A stretch of 64,000 nucleotides of DNA from Bradyrhizobium sp. CB3481 (GTDB taxonomy: Bacteria > Pseudomonadota > Alphaproteobacteria > Rhizobiales > Xanthobacteraceae): contig NZ_CP121647.1 of NCBI RefSeq assembly GCF_029714305.1, positions 1,632,501 through 1,696,500 on the forward strand. The letters run 5' to 3'. Shown here one piece after another: positions 1 to 8,351 of this stretch (the first letter of the stretch is position 1; every line of letters begins with the position of its first letter). A model generated the notes under the pieces. It did no database searches, was not told the origin of the DNA, and was given only the letters and a program-made list of their open reading frames with translations. The position numbers and the translations under genes are program-made.

Positions 1-7
1 TCAAGAG

Positions 8-736
8 TTGACCGTGATCGAGATCATCCGGCATCACGGCACGCTTCTGCTGGTCGGCTCATGGCCCAACGGGCCGCTGGGCGGGATTGCCGTGACGCTT
101 TTGCTTGCCGCCCTCGGCATGATCCTATCCTTCCCCATCGCGATCCTGATCGGGCTGGCGCGCATCGGCGAGTGGCGCTGGTCCCGCTATGCGGCGACCG
201 CCTGGGTTTACGCTTTTCGCGGCATTCCCCTCGTGATGATTATCTTCTGGGCCTATTTCGTGCTGCCGCGGGTCACGGGTGTGGCGGTGCCGGCCTTCGC
301 GACCGCCCTGAGCGCAATCGTCGTCTACGAGTCGGCCTTCCTTGGCGAAATCGTGCGCGCGGGATTGCAGGGGCTGCCTCCCGGCCAACTCGAAGCGGCG
401 CGGTCGATCGGGCTGAGCTACCGGCTCGCGATGTGGCACGTCATGCTGCCGCAGGCCCTGGCCAACATGCTGCCGTCGCTGGTCAACCAGTTTGTTTCGA
501 CGATCAAGGCGACGTCGATCGTGTACATCATAGGGGTTCAGGAAGTCACCTTCGCGGCCCAGCAGATCAACAGCTTCGAACCGGACAAGGCGCTGCAAAC
601 CTTCGTGGTTCTGGCCTGCTTCTACTTCACGGTCTGCTATCTGATCTCGGCGCTCGCGCAGTATCTGGAACGCCGCCTGCGGAGCAGGCGCCAGTGGCGG
701 ACCCCACCAACTCCGACCGGCCAGGAAGCAACGTGA
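8..736 (+). CDS. Polar amino-acid ABC transporter permease (HisM/GlnP family)
   Basis: Inner-membrane permease of a polar amino-acid importer. The protein is strongly hydrophobic, with about five membrane segments. It carries the family's cytoplasmic loop around residues 115-150 ([20 protein letters not shown]), which docks onto the ATPase. The stop overlaps the start of the downstream ATPase gene by one base (TGATG), so the two are translationally coupled. The 5' end is uncertain: the frame is open to the window edge, TTG at 8 and GTG at 14 are both possible, and an AAGAG at 3-7 would suit the GTG. The true start may lie upstream. The substrate cannot be read from the sequence. A periplasmic binding protein gene is presumably upstream, outside the window. 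Confidence 0.85.
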   Translation: MTVIEIIRHHGTLLLVGSWPNGPLGGIAVTLLLAALGMILSFPIAILIGLARIGEWRWSRYAATAWVYAFRGIPLVMIIFWAYFVLPRVTGVAVPAFATALSAIVVYESAFLGEIVRAGLQGLPPGQLEAARSIGLSYRLAMWHVMLPQALANMLPSLVNQFVSTIKATSIVYIIGVQEVTFAAQQINSFEPDKALQTFVVLACFYFTVCYLISALAQYLERRLRSRRQWRTPPTPTGQEAT

Positions 737-1494
737 TGCGAGACACGATGATCGAACTTGACGGTGTGCAGAAATGGTACGGCAATTACCACGCGCTCCG
801 CAGCGTGTCCGGTGCCGTCGCCAATGGCGAGGTTGTCGTCGTGTGCGGCCCCTCCGGGTCGGGAAAATCCACCATGATCCGCACCATCAACCGCCTTGAA
901 GCCATCCAGGGCGGGACGATCAGTATCGGCGGACGCGATGTCTACACCGGATACAAGGACATCAACCGGCTTCGTGCGGGCATCGGGTTCGTGTTCCAGC
1001 AGTTCAACCTGTTTCCGCACATGTCGGTCCGCGAAAACGTCATGCTGTCGCCGATCAAGGTGGCCGGCATGGCGCATCGGGAAGCCGCCGAACTCGCGGA
1101 TTCGCTGCTGGCCAAGGTCGGGCTCTCGCACAAGGCGGGTGCGATGCCGGGCAATCTGTCGGGCGGCCAGCAGCAGCGCGTCGCGATTGCGTGCGCGTTG
1201 GCGCAGCGTCCGCCGGTGATCCTGTTCGACGAACCGACCAGTGCGCTCGATCCGGAGATGGTCGGAGAAGTGCTTGCCACCATGAAGCAGCTCGCCCAGG
1301 AAGGCATGACGATGATGATCGTGACCCACGAGATGGGTTTTGCGCGAGAGGTGGCGGACCACATTTGGTTCATGGACGAGGGGCGCATCGTCGAGCAATC
1401 GACGCCGGGAAAATTCTTCACCCGGCCCGATCACCCGCGCGCGCAAAAGTTTCTGGCCGACATCCTGCCGCCGGGCGGGCGGCTGCCGGCCTGA
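736..1494 (+). CDS. Polar amino-acid ABC transporter ATP-binding protein (GlnQ/HisP family)
   Basis: Cytoplasmic ATPase (252 aa) that powers the permease encoded just upstream. Walker A (GPSGSGKST) is at residues 38-46, the Q-loop is in [12 protein letters not shown], the signature LSGGQ is at about 141-145 and Walker B with the catalytic Glu (VILFDEP) is at about 161-167. A switch histidine follows in [12 protein letters not shown]. The [12 protein letters not shown] stretch and the [11 protein letters not shown] tail are typical of glutamine/histidine-type importers. The ATG at 736 overlaps the permease stop. An in-frame ATG four codons later (MIELDGV) could also start the protein. Length and motifs are normal for the family. 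Confidence 0.93.
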   Translation: MRDTMIELDGVQKWYGNYHALRSVSGAVANGEVVVVCGPSGSGKSTMIRTINRLEAIQGGTISIGGRDVYTGYKDINRLRAGIGFVFQQFNLFPHMSVRENVMLSPIKVAGMAHREAAELADSLLAKVGLSHKAGAMPGNLSGGQQQRVAIACALAQRPPVILFDEPTSALDPEMVGEVLATMKQLAQEGMTMMIVTHEMGFAREVADHIWFMDEGRIVEQSTPGKFFTRPDHPRAQKFLADILPPGGRLPA

Positions 1495-1634
1495 CCGGGC
1501 GGGACATTCCCAGCCGGTCCGCGCGCGCTGGAAAACGCGTTGGCGCAACGACAACACACGCTCACGCTGTTGTTGCAAACCATCTGCGACGCATTTATAA
1601 GCAACACATTGTCGCTCGAGCCGGGGAGATTTGC

Positions 1635-1706
1635 ATGACTTCCATGTATTCGCAGATCGCGTCCTCGCGTTCGATGCTCGTGGTGGGTTTTCGATCGCGT
1701 CCTTGA
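1635..1706 (+). CDS. Possible 23-codon small ORF in the leader region
   Basis: A short frame (MTSMYSQIASSRSMLVVGFR plus SRP) starts seven bases after a good ribosome-binding site (GGGGAG) in an otherwise gene-free 373-base stretch (1495-1867). It ends 21 bases before an inverted repeat. It could be an independent small protein or an upstream leader peptide for the ABC exporter gene that starts at 1868. I know of no family match. The call rests only on the ribosome-binding site, the spacing and the position. The rest of 1495-1867 shows no other feature I can support. Confidence 0.3.
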   Translation: MTSMYSQIASSRSMLVVGFRSRP

Positions 1707-1726
1707 GCGCGAGCTCCACCGGTTAC

Positions 1727-1748
1727 GATCGGGCCTGATGCCCCGATC
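1727..1748 (+). promoter_or_regulatory. Hairpin between small ORF and ABC exporter gene
   Basis: GATCGGGC and GCCCCGATC form an eight-pair stem with one bulged C around a short loop. No T-run follows directly, so it is not a canonical intrinsic terminator. Lying between the small ORF and the exporter gene, it could be an attenuation structure. The function is inferred. Confidence 0.3.
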
Positions 1749-1867
1749 TCTAAGCTTCCCAACGACTTAACGTTATTTTTGACGACGCTTGCGTCTCGTA
1801 TTCGAGGCCGCCCGCGCGTCACTTCAGATGGAGCCGGCGTGTGCGATAGGCGCTGCCGGATGACGCC

Positions 1868-3664
1868 ATGACCGTTCATAAGGAAAAGGGTCCCGCGGCG
1901 ATACGCGTGGTGATCCCGTTCGTGTTCCGCCACTGGCTGCAACAGCCTGGCCGCGCCGTGGTCGTCGCCGGCGGCCTGCTCGGCGCGACCGCCGCTGACC
2001 TGTTCATGCCGGTTTTCTCCGGCCATCTGGTCGATGCGTTGACGCGCGGCACCGCCGATCCCGCCGCCCGCCATGCTGCGTTCGTCGCCTTTGGCTCGAT
2101 CGTCGCGCTCGGCCTCACCTCGATGATCCTGCGGCTGACCGGCCTGCAGGCGATCGTGCCGTTCACGCTGAAGACGATGTCGGACGTGTCGCGCGATGCG
2201 TTCGCACGCGTGCAGCGCTTCTCGACCGACTGGCACGCCAACTCGTTTGCCGGCTCGACGGTGCGCAAGATCACGCGCGGCATGTGGGCGCTCGACCTGC
2301 TCAACGACACCATCCTGATGGCGCTGCTTCCCGCCATATTGGTGCTGGTTGGCTCGATGATCCTGCTCGGCCTGCACTGGCCGGCATTGGGCGTGGTCAT
2401 CGCGGTCGGCACCGTGATCTATGTCTCGATGACGATGGCGTTCTCGGTGAACTACATCGCGCCAGCCGCGCGCATCTCCAACGCCTGGGACACCAAGGTC
2501 GGCGGCACGCTGGCGGACGCGCTGACTTGCAACGCGGTGGTGAAATCCTTCGGCGCGGAAGCGCGCGAAGATGCGCGGCTGGCCGGCGTGATCGGCCGAT
2601 GGCGCACGCGCGTGCGGCGGACGTGGTATCGCTACAACTACACCTCGACGGCGCAGCTCGCGGTGCTGCTGTGCTTCCGCACGTCGGTGATTGGTGGTGC
2701 GATCCTGCTCTGGATCGCCGGCCGCGCCACGCCGGGCGACGTCACCTATGTGTTGACCAGCTACTACATCATCCACGCCTACTTGCGTGACGTCGGCATG
2801 CACATCAATAACCTGCAGCGCTCGGTCAACGACATGGAGGAGCTGGTCGCGATCCACGGCGAGCCGATCGGCATTGCCGACGCGGTCGATGCGACGCCGA
2901 TCGACATCCAGGGCGGCCGCATCGTGTTCGACGACGTGACGTTCCATTATGGCGGCCATCGCGAACCGCTGTATGACGGCCTGTCGGTGGAGATCCGCGC
3001 CGGCGAGCGGGTCGGCCTGGTCGGCCGTTCCGGCTCTGGCAAGACCACCTTCGTCAAGCTGGTGCAGCGGCTCTATGACATCAGTGGCGGAAAGATCCTG
3101 ATCGACGGTCAGGATATCGCCGAGGCGACGCAGCACTCGCTGCGCACCCAGATCGCGATCGTGCAGCAGGAGCCGATCCTGTTTCACCGTACGCTGGCGG
3201 AGAACATCGCCTATGGCCGGCCCGGCGCCAGCATGGAGGCGATCGAGCAGGCGGCACGGCTCGCCAATGCGCACGATTTCATCCTGCGGCTGCCGAAGGG
3301 TTACGGCACGCTGGTCGGCGAACGCGGCGTCAAACTGTCGGGCGGCGAGCGGCAGCGCGTCGCGCTGGCGCGCGCCTTCCTGGCGGATGCGCCGGTCCTG
3401 ATCCTGGACGAGGCAACCTCGAGCCTCGATTCGGAATCGGAAGGCCTGATCCAGCAGGCGATGGAGCGGCTGATGAAGGGCCGCACCTCGATCGTGATCG
3501 CGCACCGCCTGTCGACGGTGCGCAGCCTCGACCGCATCCTGGTGTTCGACCGCGGCGAGATCGTCGAGCAGGGCACGCATGCCGCACTGACCGCGCGCCC
3601 CGGCGGCATCTATCGCGGGTTGTTCGAGTTGCAGGCCACCGAGTTCATCTCGGCGGCGGAATGA
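1868..3664 (+). CDS. ABC transporter, fused membrane and ATPase domains (exporter type)
   Basis: A 598-aa half-transporter expected to work as a homodimer that exports a hydrophobic or drug-like substrate across the inner membrane. The N-terminal 320 residues contain about six membrane helices of the type I exporter fold. The C-terminal nucleotide-binding domain has Walker A GRSGSGKT at about 386-393, the signature LSGGERQR at about 490 and Walker B VLILDEATSSLD at about 510, followed by a switch His in IVIAHRLSTV. It resembles the MsbA/LmrA-like group, but no marker assigns a substrate. The neighbouring MATE pump gene starts about 60 bases downstream on the same strand, which suggests a small efflux operon. 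Confidence 0.9.
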   Translation: MTVHKEKGPAAIRVVIPFVFRHWLQQPGRAVVVAGGLLGATAADLFMPVFSGHLVDALTRGTADPAARHAAFVAFGSIVALGLTSMILRLTGLQAIVPFTLKTMSDVSRDAFARVQRFSTDWHANSFAGSTVRKITRGMWALDLLNDTILMALLPAILVLVGSMILLGLHWPALGVVIAVGTVIYVSMTMAFSVNYIAPAARISNAWDTKVGGTLADALTCNAVVKSFGAEAREDARLAGVIGRWRTRVRRTWYRYNYTSTAQLAVLLCFRTSVIGGAILLWIAGRATPGDVTYVLTSYYIIHAYLRDVGMHINNLQRSVNDMEELVAIHGEPIGIADAVDATPIDIQGGRIVFDDVTFHYGGHREPLYDGLSVEIRAGERVGLVGRSGSGKTTFVKLVQRLYDISGGKILIDGQDIAEATQHSLRTQIAIVQQEPILFHRTLAENIAYGRPGASMEAIEQAARLANAHDFILRLPKGYGTLVGERGVKLSGGERQRVALARAFLADAPVLILDEATSSLDSESEGLIQQAMERLMKGRTSIVIAHRLSTVRSLDRILVFDRGEIVEQGTHAALTARPGGIYRGLFELQATEFISAAE

Positions 3665-3724
3665 ATTGTGGCGCGTGGCTGACGGATGCTCCGGACAGCT
3701 ACGCGGCAGAAATGGAATTTGACA

Positions 3725-5152
3725 ATGAAAGACCTGACGCGCGGCTCCATTGCGGGCCACATCCTGAGCATGGCGCCGCCGATCGTCGCCGGCATGGTCA
3801 CCATCATGATCTGCCAGCTGGTCGACCTGTATTTCGTTGCGGGCCTCGGCGACGCGGCCGTCGCGGGCGTGGCCGCGGCGGGCAATGCCGGATTCCTGAT
3901 CAACGGATTGATGCAGGTGCTGGGCGTCGGCACGGTTGCGCTGATGGCGCACGCCGTCGGGCGCAAGGATCGCGCCGACGCCAACCTCGTCTTCAACCAA
4001 TCGGTCGTGCTGTCGGTGTTGTGCGGCTTGCTAACCCTGGCCGCGGGATCCGTGCTGGCGCGGTTTTACATGCGCGCCGTCGCTGCCGATGCGGCCACGG
4101 TCGAAGCGGGCACGACATATCTGTTGTGGTTCATGCCGGCGCTGGCGCTGCAATTCACGACGCAGGTGATGGGGGCCGCGCTACGGGCCACCGGCATCGT
4201 GCGGCCGACCATGCTGGTGCAGGCGCTTGCCGTCATCCTCAACATCGCGCTGGCGCCGGTGCTTATCGCCGGCTGGGGCACGGGCCATGCGTTCGGCGTT
4301 GCCGGCGCGGGCCTGGCAAGCTCGATCGCTATCCTGGCCGCCGTGCTGATGCTGCTCGCGTATTTCCACAAGTTCGAGCGCTATGTCCGCTTCGATCCCG
4401 CGCAGTGGCGTCCGCAGTTCCGGCAATGGATGCGCATCCTCAATGTCGGCCTTCCGGCCGGCGGCGAGTTTGCGATCATCTTCGCGTGGATGGGCGTGGT
4501 CTACTATGTGCTCCGCGATTTCGGCGCGGCGGCCCAGGCCGGGTTCGGCATCGGGACGCGGGTGCTCGGCCTGATCCAGATGCCAGCGCTGGCGGTTGCA
4601 CTGGCAGCCGGGCCGATCGCCGGCCAGAATTTCGGCGCCGGCGATGGCCGCCGGGTGCGCGAAACAGTTGTGAAGGCGGCGTTGATTGCCACCGCCATCA
4701 TGATCGGATTCATGATCCTGGCGCAGTGCTGGCCGGGCGTGTTGCTCGCGGGCTTCTCGAAGGACCGGGATGCCATGGCGGTTGCCATGCAGTTCCTGCA
4801 GTTCGTGTCGCTCAATCTGGTGGCGCAGGGGCTGATCTTCACGTGCCACAGCATGTTTCAGGGCCTTGGCAACACCCGCCCGGTGCTGCTCAGCTCCGGC
4901 ACCCGCCTGCTTACCTATGCGGTGCCGGTGATCTGGCTCTCGAGCCGGCCGGGCTTTGCGATCGAGCAGGTCTGGTATCTGTCGATCGCCACCACCACGC
5001 TGCAGGCGTGCCTCGCGCTGTTTCTGCTGCGCCGCGAACTCAGGAAGCGGCTGGCGACACAGGAGCGCGAGGTTGCTCCGCCGCGCGTTGGGGCCGGCCA
5101 GCAAGCGGCTTCGCGCGCGTCCATCGCGGCCGTATCTCGGCCGCAAGGGTGA
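3725..5152 (+). CDS. MATE family multidrug efflux transporter
   Basis: Inner-membrane cation/drug antiporter (475 aa) with about twelve hydrophobic helices in two related halves. The first half begins with MAPPIVAGMVTIMICQLVDL and contains the GNAGFLINGLMQVLGVGT loop typical of MATE proteins. I start at the ATG at 3725 (MKDLTRGS), because family members begin just before the first helix. An in-frame ATG at 3686 would add 13 residues. The C-terminal tail after about residue 450 is Arg- and Ala-rich and not part of the fold. It probably shares a transcript with the ABC exporter upstream. The substrate is unknown. Confidence 0.88.
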   Translation: MKDLTRGSIAGHILSMAPPIVAGMVTIMICQLVDLYFVAGLGDAAVAGVAAAGNAGFLINGLMQVLGVGTVALMAHAVGRKDRADANLVFNQSVVLSVLCGLLTLAAGSVLARFYMRAVAADAATVEAGTTYLLWFMPALALQFTTQVMGAALRATGIVRPTMLVQALAVILNIALAPVLIAGWGTGHAFGVAGAGLASSIAILAAVLMLLAYFHKFERYVRFDPAQWRPQFRQWMRILNVGLPAGGEFAIIFAWMGVVYYVLRDFGAAAQAGFGIGTRVLGLIQMPALAVALAAGPIAGQNFGAGDGRRVRETVVKAALIATAIMIGFMILAQCWPGVLLAGFSKDRDAMAVAMQFLQFVSLNLVAQGLIFTCHSMFQGLGNTRPVLLSSGTRLLTYAVPVIWLSSRPGFAIEQVWYLSIATTTLQACLALFLLRRELRKRLATQEREVAPPRVGAGQQAASRASIAAVSRPQG

Positions 5153-5221
5153 GGTCGCGGCCATTGTTGCGGACCCGATCGATGTCGGAATATCCTTCCG
5201 CTATCGGGAGGGCCCGTAGCG

Positions 5222-5620
5222 ATGCGCTGGTTTCACAGGGATCGGCCGCCGGACGTCTGGGAAACCGGCGTCGAGCCCGAGGGCGATATCGGGACGGCAC
5301 AGCGCATCCGCGAGATCTGCGCCGCGGCCGCTGTTATCGTCGAGAAGATGGCGACGCTGCGCGGCCGCAACGCGGAAGCCGAGAAGGCCGCTGAAAGCGA
5401 GCGCTATCAGGCGGCGATCAAATGCGCGCTCGAGCTCGCCAAGAAGATTTCCGATGACGCCATGCGCGATGTCTCGGTCAGCCAGATCATCCGGCTCTGC
5501 GTGAAGGCGGGTCATTTGAAGACCGCGAGGGTGCTGCTTCGCGCCATCCAGTCGGACAGGATCAGGGACGAGCTGGTCGCGGAAAGCCCGTCTCTAATCG
5601 ATCAGGATGCGGCAAGCTGA
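5222..5620 (+). CDS. Hypothetical protein, 132 aa, helical and soluble
   Basis: Not recognised as a named family. The product is charged, has no signal peptide or membrane segment, and is mainly predicted helix with heptad-like stretches (residues 45-75, EAEKAAESERYQAAIKCALE). A second helical part is at 85-120 (VSQIIRLCVKAGHLKTARVL), which looks like one or two tetratricopeptide-like helix pairs. A good ribosome-binding site (GGGAGG) precedes the ATG at 5222. Its last 19 bases overlap the 3' end of the convergent EamA gene, so the two genes end within each other. Confidence 0.7.
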   Translation: MRWFHRDRPPDVWETGVEPEGDIGTAQRIREICAAAAVIVEKMATLRGRNAEAEKAAESERYQAAIKCALELAKKISDDAMRDVSVSQIIRLCVKAGHLKTARVLLRAIQSDRIRDELVAESPSLIDQDAAS

Positions 5621-6534
5621 GGCGGCTCGCGATCGCGTTGCGGCACGGAGGGCGCGGGCCCACTGCGCGTGCGCGTCGAGACCGCGACCGTCACCACGAC
5701 GGCGGCGGCGAACAGCAGGATCTGCAGCGTAATCGTCTCGCCGTTGAAGAAGGCGGCGAGGGCGAAAGTGACGAAGGGCTGCAGGAGCTGCACCTGCGAA
5801 ACCCGCGCGATGCCGCCCATCGCCAGCCCCGCGTTCCAGGCGAAGAAGCCGATCCATTGCGAGAACAGCGCGACATAGAGCAGGCCGAGCCAGGATTTCA
5901 GCGCGATCTGGCCCGCATCGTGCGGCATGGTCAGCATGGCGGCGGGAATCGAGAGCGGCAGGCCGATGACGAGGATCCAGCTGATGACCTCCCAGCCCGG
6001 CAAGTGTGACGTCAGCCGGCCGGAGAACGCATAGCCGATCGCCGAGACGGCAACGGCGGCAAACAGCAGGAGGTCGCCGGCGGAAAATGCGCCGCCGCCT
6101 TCCCTTAACGAAAACGCGATCACCAGCGCCGCGCCGGCGAGCGAGGCGATCCAGAACAGCGGCCTCGGCCGCTCATGGGTGATGGCCACTGCAACGAGGG
6201 CGGTGGCGATCGGCAGCACCCCGAGCACGACGCCGCCATGCGAGGCATCCACCCGCTGCATGCCCATCGACATCAAGAGCGGAAACAGGACGGCGACGCA
6301 GAGCATCGCAATGACCAGTTGCGGCCACAGTGCGCGGGGCGGCAGCGGGCGGCGCAGCACGAGTAGCAGGACCAGCGAGCATACCCCGGCGATCGCGGTG
6401 CGCAGCGCGGTCAGTGCAATCGGATCAATTTCGGCGACCGCAATCCGCGTCGCCGGCAGCGTGCCGCCGAAGATCATCATGCCGACAAAGCCGAGCAGCA
6501 GCCCGAACCGTTCGCGCGACGAATGAGAGCTCAT
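5602..6534 (-). CDS. EamA/DMT family transporter
   Basis: A 310-aa inner-membrane transporter of the drug/metabolite superfamily with two EamA repeats, giving about ten helices. Repeat one covers roughly residues 12-140 and includes FGGTLPATRIAVAEIDPIAL. Repeat two covers roughly 155-290 and includes SQWIGFFAWNAGLAMGGIAR, with the paired helix-end signature of the family. The start is the ATG at 6532-6534 (MSSHSSRE), directly before the first helix. The substrate is not predictable; relatives export amino acids or other metabolites. It lies convergent to the hypothetical gene at 5222 and in the same direction as the TauE/SafE gene. Confidence 0.9.
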   Translation of the reverse strand: MSSHSSRERFGLLLGFVGMMIFGGTLPATRIAVAEIDPIALTALRTAIAGVCSLVLLLVLRRPLPPRALWPQLVIAMLCVAVLFPLLMSMGMQRVDASHGGVVLGVLPIATALVAVAITHERPRPLFWIASLAGAALVIAFSLREGGGAFSAGDLLLFAAVAVSAIGYAFSGRLTSHLPGWEVISWILVIGLPLSIPAAMLTMPHDAGQIALKSWLGLLYVALFSQWIGFFAWNAGLAMGGIARVSQVQLLQPFVTFALAAFFNGETITLQILLFAAAVVVTVAVSTRTRSGPAPSVPQRDREPPQLAAS

Positions 6535-6607
6535 GATGCGACTTGGTTAGCCGCTTTGCGGATCAGCGTACAGCAATCTACTCGGAGCACATGGCGGCTA
6601 TGCGCGC

Positions 6608-7351
6608 CTACCTCGGAGCAATGCTGCTCCACACCAATCCGACGCCCGACAGAAACAGCAGCGCCAGCACGACATCGTAGAAGTTGCGGTCGTTCAGCGC
6701 GTGATAGGTCCGCATGCCGAGGCGGGCGCCGATCAGGGTGCCGGGCAACGCCAGCATCGCCAGCCAGAGAACCTCCAGTCTAACGAAGCCGCTGGCGGAT
6801 TGCAGGATGAGTGCGGCGCCGAGCACGCTGCCATTGAAGATCTGGAAGACGCCGCGGCGCTGGTCCTTGGTCCAGCCGCGTATGCTGGCCCACAGCGTCG
6901 GCAGCGGGCCCGACAGGCCGGCGAGACCGCCGAGAATGCCGCCGGCAAATCCGACGCAGGCGTCGGCGATGCGGCCGCCGAAGCGGAACGCCATCGGCTT
7001 CTGGATGAAATAGAGGGCGGTCGGAAACACCAGCAGCATGACGCCGACGCTGAGCTTGAAGACTTGCGGATCGGCGCGGGCCACCAGCAGCGCCCCGATC
7101 GGCATGCCGGCGAGGCCGCCGGCCACAAATGGGAGCGCCAGTTTGAAGTCCATCACCTTCCACATCGAGGGCAGCGTCGAGATCTGCGAGCTGACCGAAC
7201 AGATCAGCACCAGCGGCACGGCAATAGGCGGCGGCAGGATGTAGAGCCAGATGCCCAGCGCCATCAGCGCGGTGCCAAAACCGGCAAGGCCTGAGACAAA
7301 ACCGCCGGCGAGCGCGCCGGCCAGCAGGATGGCGTAGGTGGTTACGTCCAC
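6608..7351 (-). CDS. Sulfite/anion exporter, TauE/SafE family
   Basis: A 247-aa integral membrane protein with about eight hydrophobic segments. The N-terminal GGFVSGLAGFGTALMALGIW and the later GILGGLAGLSGPLPTLWASI are the paired glycine-rich half signatures of the TauE/SafE (DUF81) family, whose studied members move sulfite, sulfoacetate or other organic anions out of the cell. No neighbouring sulfur or taurine genes support a specific substrate. The start MDVTTYAILL is directly before the first helix. It is transcribed in the same direction as the EamA gene but separated from it by about 70 bases. Confidence 0.88.
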   Translation of the reverse strand: MDVTTYAILLAGALAGGFVSGLAGFGTALMALGIWLYILPPPIAVPLVLICSVSSQISTLPSMWKVMDFKLALPFVAGGLAGMPIGALLVARADPQVFKLSVGVMLLVFPTALYFIQKPMAFRFGGRIADACVGFAGGILGGLAGLSGPLPTLWASIRGWTKDQRRGVFQIFNGSVLGAALILQSASGFVRLEVLWLAMLALPGTLIGARLGMRTYHALNDRNFYDVVLALLFLSGVGLVWSSIAPR

Positions 7352-7390
7352 TCTTTTGTTTCTCCCCGTTGGTTCGGGGAATTTCTCCCC

Positions 7391-7473
7391 GTCATTCCGG
7401 GGCGATGCGCAGCATCGAACCCGGAATCTCGAGATTCCGGGTTCGCATCTTCGATGCGCCCCGGAATGACGAC
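7391..7473. repeat. Palindromic element, family A
   Basis: Outer arms GTCATTCCGGGG / CCCCGGAATGAC enclose three hairpins: a left arm (GATGCGCAGCATC), a central palindrome (CCCGGAATCTCGAGATTCCG plus GG) and a right arm (GCATCTTCGATGC). The folded shape would be a cloverleaf. Other A copies start at 11723, 30079, 40243, 40642, 56987 and 60539. It fills the gap upstream of the TauE/SafE gene. Confidence 0.9.
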
Positions 7474-7560
7474 GTTAGATTTGCGCAAACGTTTACACGA
7501 CCGAGCCGGTAGGTACTATCGCAATCAATGCCTTTAACAAGAACCTGGGGAAACGGCCCG

Positions 7561-8277
7561 ATGAACATAACCTCTCCAAAAACCTTTCTCGTCTGTCACG
7601 GTGCGTGGTCCGCCGGCTGGGCCTGGAAGAAGATGCATCCGCTGATGCAGGCGGCCGGGCATCGCCTGATGACGCCGAGCTACACCGGCCTCGGCGAGCG
7701 GTCGCATCTGGCGCACCCGGCCATCAACCTCGATACGCATATCGAGGACATGCTGAACGTCATCAAGTACGAGGACCTGCGCGACATCGTGCTGATCGGG
7801 CACAGCTATGGCGGCATGGTTGCGACCGGCGTCGCCGACCGCGCCCGCGACAAGGTCAGGCAGCTGATCTATATCGACGCCTTCGTGCCTGAGGATGGCC
7901 AGTCGCTGCTCGATCTCAACGAGGCGGCGCAGGCGCGGATGCGGGAGCTTGCAAAGACCGGCGACGGCTGGCGCGTGCCGCCGAACCCGACGCCGCCCGA
8001 TACCTCGCCGGCCGACGTCGAATGGCTCAGCGCACGGCGCGTCGACATGCCGATCAAATGCTTCGAGACCAAGCTAAAACTGCAGGGCGGACCGCTGACG
8101 CTGCCGCGCAGCTACATCTACGCCACGCGGATCACACCCGCTGATACCTTCGGCCGCTTCGCGAAAATGACGAAGGGCGATCCCGCCTGGGGCTATTACG
8201 AGATCGACGCCAGTCATTCGCCCAACGTCACGGCGCCGGAGGCGCTGATGGCGCTGTTGCAGAAGATAGCCGCGTAG
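7561..8277 (+). CDS. Alpha/beta hydrolase (salicylate-esterase/EstC-like)
   Basis: A soluble serine hydrolase of about 238 aa. The oxyanion-hole motif HGAW is at residues 13-16, the nucleophile elbow GHSYGG at about 80-85 puts the serine at 82, and the likely catalytic His is in DASHSPNV near the C terminus. The pattern, including ADRARDKVRQLIYIDAFVPE, matches the plant methyl-salicylate esterase / bacterial EstC group. The start at 7561 has GGGGA upstream; an in-frame ATG at 7528 would add 11 residues. It is paralogous to the hydrolase at 9428, and an AraC regulator gene lies between them. The substrate is unknown, probably a small ester or amide. Confidence 0.88.
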   Translation: MNITSPKTFLVCHGAWSAGWAWKKMHPLMQAAGHRLMTPSYTGLGERSHLAHPAINLDTHIEDMLNVIKYEDLRDIVLIGHSYGGMVATGVADRARDKVRQLIYIDAFVPEDGQSLLDLNEAAQARMRELAKTGDGWRVPPNPTPPDTSPADVEWLSARRVDMPIKCFETKLKLQGGPLTLPRSYIYATRITPADTFGRFAKMTKGDPAWGYYEIDASHSPNVTAPEALMALLQKIAA

Positions 8278-8351
8278 CGGATTGACTCTCCGCCCTGCGC
8301 CCAACAAGCTGAAGAACCGGCGGCCGGCGAGGACCGCGGAGGGGACAGGGC

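Noticed and set aside
1595..4000. An 801-codon minus-strand open frame opposite the ABC exporter gene
   Set aside because: It lies entirely antisense to genes with clear motifs, has Arg/His/Gln-rich composition without any domain, and results from high GC content.
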